Notes under the pieces: generated by a model
The model's database searches: none
What the model was told of the DNA's origin: nothing
The model's input: the letters and a program-made list of their open reading frames with translations, nothing else
Shown: positions 33,327 to 37,373 of the stretch, piece by piece
Numbering within the stretch: the stretch's first letter is position 1
How the letters are laid out: every line of letters begins with the position of its first letter
Assembly: GCF_020829495.1 (NCBI RefSeq)
Contig: NZ_JAIVFQ010000068.1
Location: 1-37,373 of the forward strand
Source: Nostoc favosum CHAB5714
Lineage (GTDB): Bacteria > Cyanobacteriota > Cyanobacteriia > Cyanobacteriales > Nostocaceae
Direction: 5' to 3'
Length of the DNA: 37,373 nt
Translations under genes and position numbers: made by a program

Positions 33327-33354
33327 GTAGGGGCACAACATGTTGTGCCCCTAC
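33327..33354. repeat. Perfect 28-bp palindrome
   Basis: GTAGGGGCACAACA joined directly to its reverse complement TGTTGTGCCCCTAC with no loop. It lies 79 bp after the stop of the minus-strand exoprotein fragment at 33433 and may serve as its 3' end, or be a dispersed repeat. Confidence 0.75.
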
Positions 33355-33432
33355 CCGTGTACTTCATTTACCTGAAATACGCTGTATTAATTCATAATTG
33401 ATGGTTTCAAAGCAACTACCCAGTTGGCAATC

Positions 33433-35214
33433 TCAAATCTTAAAATCACTACGGCAATTAGCTCGGTTCTGCCACGAACTATGAAGCGTGGTTGTCGGCG
33501 CATCAGCCGTTAGTACAACTTCACCTTTAGCATTTATCACCCACCCTTGCGCTTCCACAATCGGCGCTGGAGTGGAACTATTTGCCTGAGTTGAAACACT
33601 TGCACTAGAGTGGTTTTCACCCTTTGGGTTGAGAGTTACCCAATTTACTTGAACTACATCAAGAGTGAGAATGTCTTTGGTGGGGTTGGGTGGTAAGCCG
33701 CCGCGTCCGGTGATCGTAAAACTACTTTGATTTTGTGCTGTACGCACTTGACAAACTTGCGCCACTTGAGTATCGACTGGTACGGCTGGTAAGTTAATTA
33801 ATCCTCGATAGGGGTCAACATCGAGGGTATTGATATCTACAATGCCGCTTAAATCAGGTCTTGTTTGGGAAATTGCCGTAATATCATTTGTCTGAAGTTG
33901 ACGCGGGTCTAAATCCGTAGGGCGCAACTTTTTAAGGTCTTCCTCAGTTAGTGGCGCAATTCCAAAAATCTTAGTAGCGTTTATTTTGACTGTTCCCCCA
34001 TTACCATTGTAGGCATTGGCGGTGATGTCGCTGTTTTCATTTGGTTTGGCGACGATGAAGCCGTCAGGCGCATCGATGGTAATATTACCGCCATCTCCAC
34101 CCTGTTGATTAGTGCCTGCGGTAGCAGATATCCGGCTATTGCCGCTTAGTAACAATAAATCTAGGTCGTAGAGTGTAATATCACCGCCATTACCGGATGC
34201 AGTTTCAGCAGTGATTTCCCCTCCATTGTCTAAGCGAATGAAAGGAGATTTTACCTGAAGGTTGCCTGCGCTCCCTGACCCTTGAGAGCGAACAAACAAG
34301 CCACTGTTAACAGACTCATCCTTAACAAGACCCCCACTACTTGGGACAACCCGTTTGAAGGTAGCACTGCCAGATATAGTCACCCTCTCAGTAGCATTAA
34401 CTGTGATATCACCTGCAAACCCACTGCTGCCCGTGAAAGCATTAGCAAGGATTTGTCCACCATTAACCGCTTCCAAAGTATTTGCGTTCACAGTGATATT
34501 GCCAGCATTTCCTCCACCTAGAGTGCGGGCATCTACAACCCCATTGCCTGCTACCCGGAAAGCATTTGTATTAATAATGATGTTTCCTCCCTTCCCCCCT
34601 TGATTAGTACGTGAAAATAATCCACTTGCCGGTGCACCTGTGCGAACTCCAAAAATGTTAACAGCTTCAGTTGCATTAACTTTTATTTCTCCACCTTTTC
34701 CTTCACCTTGAGTACCAGTAACTATCTGTGCGCCATTTCCCACAATTAACTGCCTAGTGTTAATCGTCAAATTACCAGCATCTCCAACATTTGTTGTTTG
34801 AGTAGATAAAGAACTAGGGATTTGCTGCCCATTGGATAATATTCCTGTTCCTTGTAATTCCACCAAATCGCTAGCAGCCACAAATAAACTTCCCCCCTGC
34901 CCCTTGCCTAGAGTAGAAGTTAATACTTGCGCTCCATCCTGGACACTCAAGCGTCTGGTATTAATTGCCAAGTTTCCAGCATCTTTAGCACCTTGAGTTT
35001 GAGTAAACAAGCCGCTACCAAGACCAATAACTTCTACGGAATCGGTGGCGGTTACAGTCAAATTTCCCCCCTGTCCCTCGCCTTTAGTAGAAGTTGATAC
35101 TCGCGCTCCATTCCGAGAACTTAACCTTTGAGTGGTAATTGTCAAGTTTCCAGCATTTCCAGCACCTTGAGTTTGAGTAAACAAGCCGTTATTTGTTGTT
35201 CCTGTTAGTTCCAC
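33433..35214 (-). pseudogene. Exoprotein copy 2, C-terminal part downstream of a frameshift
   Basis: This 593-codon frame continues the gene that starts at 36335. It has no signal peptide or TPS domain of its own, and its first codon (GTG at 35214) lies inside a beta-helix repeat. It contains about five 60-residue repeats (GNAGNLTITTQRLSSRNGAR, STKGEGQGGNLTVTATDSVE). The C-terminal module RGGLPPNPTKDILTLDVVQV and EAQGWVINAKGEVVLTADAP is nearly identical to copy 1, also at DNA level (compare 33510-34080 with 28080-28640). If translated separately it could not be exported by the two-partner route. It is either a decayed gene or the OFF phase of a slippage-controlled gene. Downstream lie a 28-bp palindrome and MITEs. 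Confidence 0.85.
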
Positions 35215-36335
35215 AAACTCCGAGGCGCGAACGGTAAGCTGTCCCCCCGTCCCTTGCCCAAGGTGCCAGCTCTTATCCTTGACCGATCCCCCTGAATACT
35301 CAACTGTCCAGTTTCAATCGTCACATCTCCCCCGGTTCCAGTCGCTTCTGGATAAACATCGGCTGTAATCTGCGAACCCTCAGTGAGAGTCACCGCCTTT
35401 GTTGTGTGGACAAGCACCTCTCCACCAGCCTCTGTACCTTGTGTGTCCGCATAAATCAATGAGCCTTGAGTTAAAGCCAAATTATTGCTCTGAATCTGAA
35501 CATCACCACCGCCAGCACCGGTAACATCAACATATACTCCGTCTTCCAATCGAATATCGCCAAAATTATTTACAGAGGCGTACCCCAGAACCCAATCGTT
35601 ATCTTTCTGGTTCAAGCTCACTTCTTCAACGCCAGCCACACTACCTAGCTCAACCCGTCCTCCTGGAGCTGCCAAATTCGGTTGTCGTGGTTTTAAAGCT
35701 GCTCGTTCACCTCCCTGCAACGTCACATCACCACCCACGAGTGCTAAAGTTCTACCAGGTTGCACTTTTAGGTCAGATCCTTCAACACGAATCTTTCCTG
35801 CTGCTCCCTCAAATTGCAAGCCAATGGGAACACTTACCGTTAGCAGAGGTGTGCTTTGGGGAGGAAACGCGCTAAACAGAGCGCCATCTGCAAATTTGAG
35901 GCGGTTTGCTGTAGTTGCGATGAAAGAACCCTTAATGTCCAATTGGGCATTAGGCCCAAAAATAATTCCATTGGGATTGAGAAAAAACAAGTTAGCAGAG
36001 CCATTGGTTTTAATCAGATCGTTAATTATAGAAGCAGAACCACCCGTGACGCGGCTGATGATATTTTGAATATCTGAAGCGTTGTTGAAGTAAGCCTGAC
36101 TGCCAGTGGGTACAGAAAACTGCTCAAAACTGTGGAAAAGATTACTTCCAGCTTGAGTTCCTCCTTCAAGAATTCTGGTGTTCCCCTCTAATTTGACAGT
36201 GGAATTATTGGGTAAAGTGTTATCAGGCGTAATTTGAGCCAAGGTACAATCCCCAGCATTGACGTATGCGCCACTAATAGCTGAAGAAATCATTAGCCTT
36301 AAAAGCCAGCACGAACCGCGTAAGTTTTCAGTCAT
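35205..36335 (-). pseudogene. Exoprotein copy 2, N-terminal part with signal peptide and TPS domain
   Basis: This 376-codon frame has a signal peptide (MTENLRGSCWLLRLMISSAI, ending TLAQ) and a full TPS domain: NLFHSFEQFSV, then SANLFFLNPNGIIFGPNAQL. A start at TTG 36356 is also in frame, but the ATG at 36335 with AAGGGA 10 nt upstream is better. After GTLGKG the frame turns into RGDSLPFAPRSLWN and stops. Adding one G to the six-G run (plus-strand C6 at 35243-35248) restores GKGRGGQLTVRASEFVELTG, which fits the repeat consensus GKGQGG.L.V.A.D.VEL.G exactly. The gene is therefore one 33433-36335 unit with a one-base deletion, a sequencing error, or a phase switch. Confidence 0.87.
35243..35248 (-). 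other. G6 tract at the frameshift of exoprotein copy 2
   Basis: Six consecutive C on the plus strand (G on the coding strand). G7 would join the two reading frames into about 967 codons. Confidence 0.8.
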
Positions 36336-36374
36336 TTGATGAATTTCCCTTAACAACAGAAATAATCAGGGATT

Positions 36375-36398
36375 TTTGTGCTGTCCAAACAGCACAAA
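36375..36398. promoter_or_regulatory. Strong hairpin in the leader of exoprotein copy 2
   Basis: TTTGTGCTGT-CCAA-ACAGCACAAA forms a perfect 10-bp stem with a 4-nt loop, 39 bp upstream of the ATG at 36335. A second hairpin AGAGGT-GATTTT-ACCTCT lies at 36467-36484. Either could control the minus-strand gene or the divergent plus-strand gene. Confidence 0.5.
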
Positions 36399-36513
36399 TT
36401 ATAAACTTTTGTGAAGAAATGGCACAATTGGCAAAAAAATTTATGCTGCAACTTGGATTATTAAATAGAGGTGATTTTACCTCTAAGGAAAAACAATCAA
36501 TTAAGTGATTACA

Positions 36514-36855
36514 ATGTATCATTCCTTGAAAATAAAAATCCTGGATTTAGACTATATTGAATCAACTCTTGAGCAGGACATCATGGATGTGGAGGCTGAA
36601 AAAATTGTAGGAGGAATACGTGAGAGTGGATCTCTAGTAGCAGAAAGAGTAGTAAAATTACATGTAGTTACGCATGAAGCAGACCCTCTGCCTGACCCTC
36701 CTCTTTGTGCCTGGCTGCTTGTTGAACCCATAAATTTGCTAAACCAAGCAGATTGTTGGTTACAAATCCCTGATCCGTCTTTAACTGACTTTCAAGGTCA
36801 CTTGTTAGCGACACCCGTTGCACCCATGATCTTACATAAAAATACTCAGATGTGA
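36514..36855 (+). CDS. Small protein with possible double-glycine leader
   Basis: A 113-residue protein, not recognised as a known family. The N-terminal section SLKIKILDLDYIESTLEQDI, then MDVEAEKIVGG, resembles the acidic helical leaders that end in GG and are cut by C39-type transporters. Small cyanobacterial exported peptides often start this way. The remaining part (IRESGSLVAERVVKLHVVTH, PLPDPPLCAWLLVEPINLLN) has no membrane segment, few cysteines and a proline-rich centre. A GTG at 36505 is also in frame; neither start has a good Shine-Dalgarno. It is divergent from exoprotein copy 2 and shares its 180-bp upstream region. No C39 peptidase/transporter is in the window, so the leader reading is tentative. 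Confidence 0.5.
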   Translation: MYHSLKIKILDLDYIESTLEQDIMDVEAEKIVGGIRESGSLVAERVVKLHVVTHEADPLPDPPLCAWLLVEPINLLNQADCWLQIPDPSLTDFQGHLLATPVAPMILHKNTQM

Positions 36856-37046
36856 TTTAGCGATCGCCACAATAAACTTTGAAGTACCATTGATACTTGT
36901 TGTATGTTTTCAGAGCATATTGCGGACTTAGAGGTAGACCGATGCATCACACCAGATTTTTCAGCCAGCCTCAAAGCCGTTCGGTAGATGTCTTTGCCCT
37001 TTTCATCCTGAAATACAAACTCTCCAGTGCATAAGTTTGTGAGTAA
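36846..37046 (-). pseudogene. Possible truncated coding remnant
   Basis: The minus strand is open for 66 codons between stops and reads in part CTGEFVFQDEKGKDIYRTAL, RLAEKSGVMHRSTSKSA. The composition looks protein-like, but there is no good start and I do not recognise the family. It overlaps the 3' end of the plus-strand small gene by a few bases. Confidence 0.3.
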
Positions 37047-37131
37047 CTATGGTAGATAAACCCAAAAGGTCGGATACTCAGAGACTGTTAATGTAAAATT
37101 TACTTTGACAAAATTTATAAATCCTAACGAA

Positions 37132-37164
37132 AAAGGGTAAGGTGCGATCGCCACCTTACCCTTT
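37132..37164. terminator. Perfect 13-bp hairpin with a HIP1-type loop
   Basis: AAAGGGTAAGGTG (37132-37144) pairs with CACCTTACCCTTT (37152-37164) around the loop CGATCGC. A run of four A before it and CTTT after it make it compatible with a bidirectional terminator. Confidence 0.6.
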
Positions 37165-37204
37165 CATATTTAAAACCGAACGGCAAAATGACGCACCGTG
37201 ACAA

Positions 37205-37373
37205 CTCCCGTTAAGTCGGAAGTGGCTCCCGTTAAGTCGGAAGTGGCTCCCGTTAAGTCGGAAGTGGCTCCCGTTAAGTCGGAAGTGGCTCCCGTTAAGT
37301 CGGAAGTGGCTCCCGTTAAGTCGGAAGTGGCTCCCGTTAAGTCGGAAGTGGCTCCCGTTAAGTCGGAAGTGGC
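37205..37373 (+). repeat. 21-bp tandem array, at least 8 units, running off the right edge
   Basis: Eight identical 21-bp units CTCCCGTTAAGTCGGAAGTGG plus one base are visible with no mismatch. One plus-strand frame is open: from the GTG at 37198 it would read TTP then repeats of VKSEVAP to the edge. There is no Shine-Dalgarno, and an in-frame TGA lies just upstream, so coding is only a possibility. There are no spacers, so this is not a CRISPR array. The unit length equals that of the array at 24071-24343, but the sequence is unrelated. Confidence 0.88.

Noticed and set aside
33071..33341. Overlapping minus-strand frames in the MITE cluster
   Set aside because: They are made of MITE C and D sequence; the protein text is translated repeat core.
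37205..37373. CRISPR array
   Set aside because: The units are contiguous and identical with no variable spacers, and no cas genes are present.

Overview
The window looks like a piece of a filamentous, Nostoc-type cyanobacterial chromosome. The evidence is internal: many HIP1-like GCGATCGC palindromes, nests of short palindromic repeats, AATTCGT heptamer arrays, several families of small non-coding inverted-repeat elements (MITEs), PEP-CTERM proteins, a CoaR/CoaT cobalt-resistance pair, and large secreted proteins of the filamentous-haemagglutinin (TPS) type. I see no tRNA, rRNA or CRISPR array.

Layout. 1-2781 (minus): the N-terminal part of murD, running off the left edge, and upstream of it glyS. 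3.0-5.3 kb: a direct duplication of about 780 bp carrying two PEP-CTERM genes. The copies are separated by a spacer with a degenerate glyS fragment and a dense nest of palindromic repeats. 6.1-7.4 kb: a WcaI-like glycosyltransferase. 7.85-13.8 kb: a TetR regulator, a HlyD-type adaptor and a HAE1/AcrB-type RND pump, forming an efflux module. 14.1-19.4 kb: a P1B-4 metal ATPase (coaT, minus) and its MerR/precorrin-isomerase regulator (coaR, plus). Between them sits a tight three-gene operon: a STAS-like/GHKL ATPase, a DUF4325 STAS-like protein and a PIN-domain protein. 20.1-23.9 kb: a PstS-like/DUF4912 fusion protein. 24.1-24.6 kb: a 13-unit 21-bp tandem array and a MITE. 24.7-27.4 kb: a secreted TPR-CHAT (caspase-like) protein. 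28.0-36.3 kb (minus): two TPS exoproteins, one split by a one-base frameshift in a G tract, with two small RTX (calcium-binding repeat) paralogues and a TnpB remnant between them. 36.5-37.4 kb: a small protein with a possible double-glycine leader, a strong hairpin, and a second 21-bp array running off the right edge.

How the parts may work together. TetR-HlyD-RND is a classical regulated efflux set. CoaR should switch on CoaT through a 32-bp near-palindrome in the coaT promoter. The PEP-CTERM proteins, glycosyltransferase, TPS exoproteins, RTX proteins and CHAT protein all point to the cell surface or exterior. The best candidate for an undescribed system is the STAS-ATPase/DUF4325/PIN operon, which combines partner-switch-like regulatory parts with a nuclease-like fold. 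Its function is inferred only.

Repeats have shaped the window strongly. One MITE is nested in another with a clear TAA target duplication. A MITE fragment appears to be translated inside coaT, and an 18-bp minisatellite is translated inside murD.
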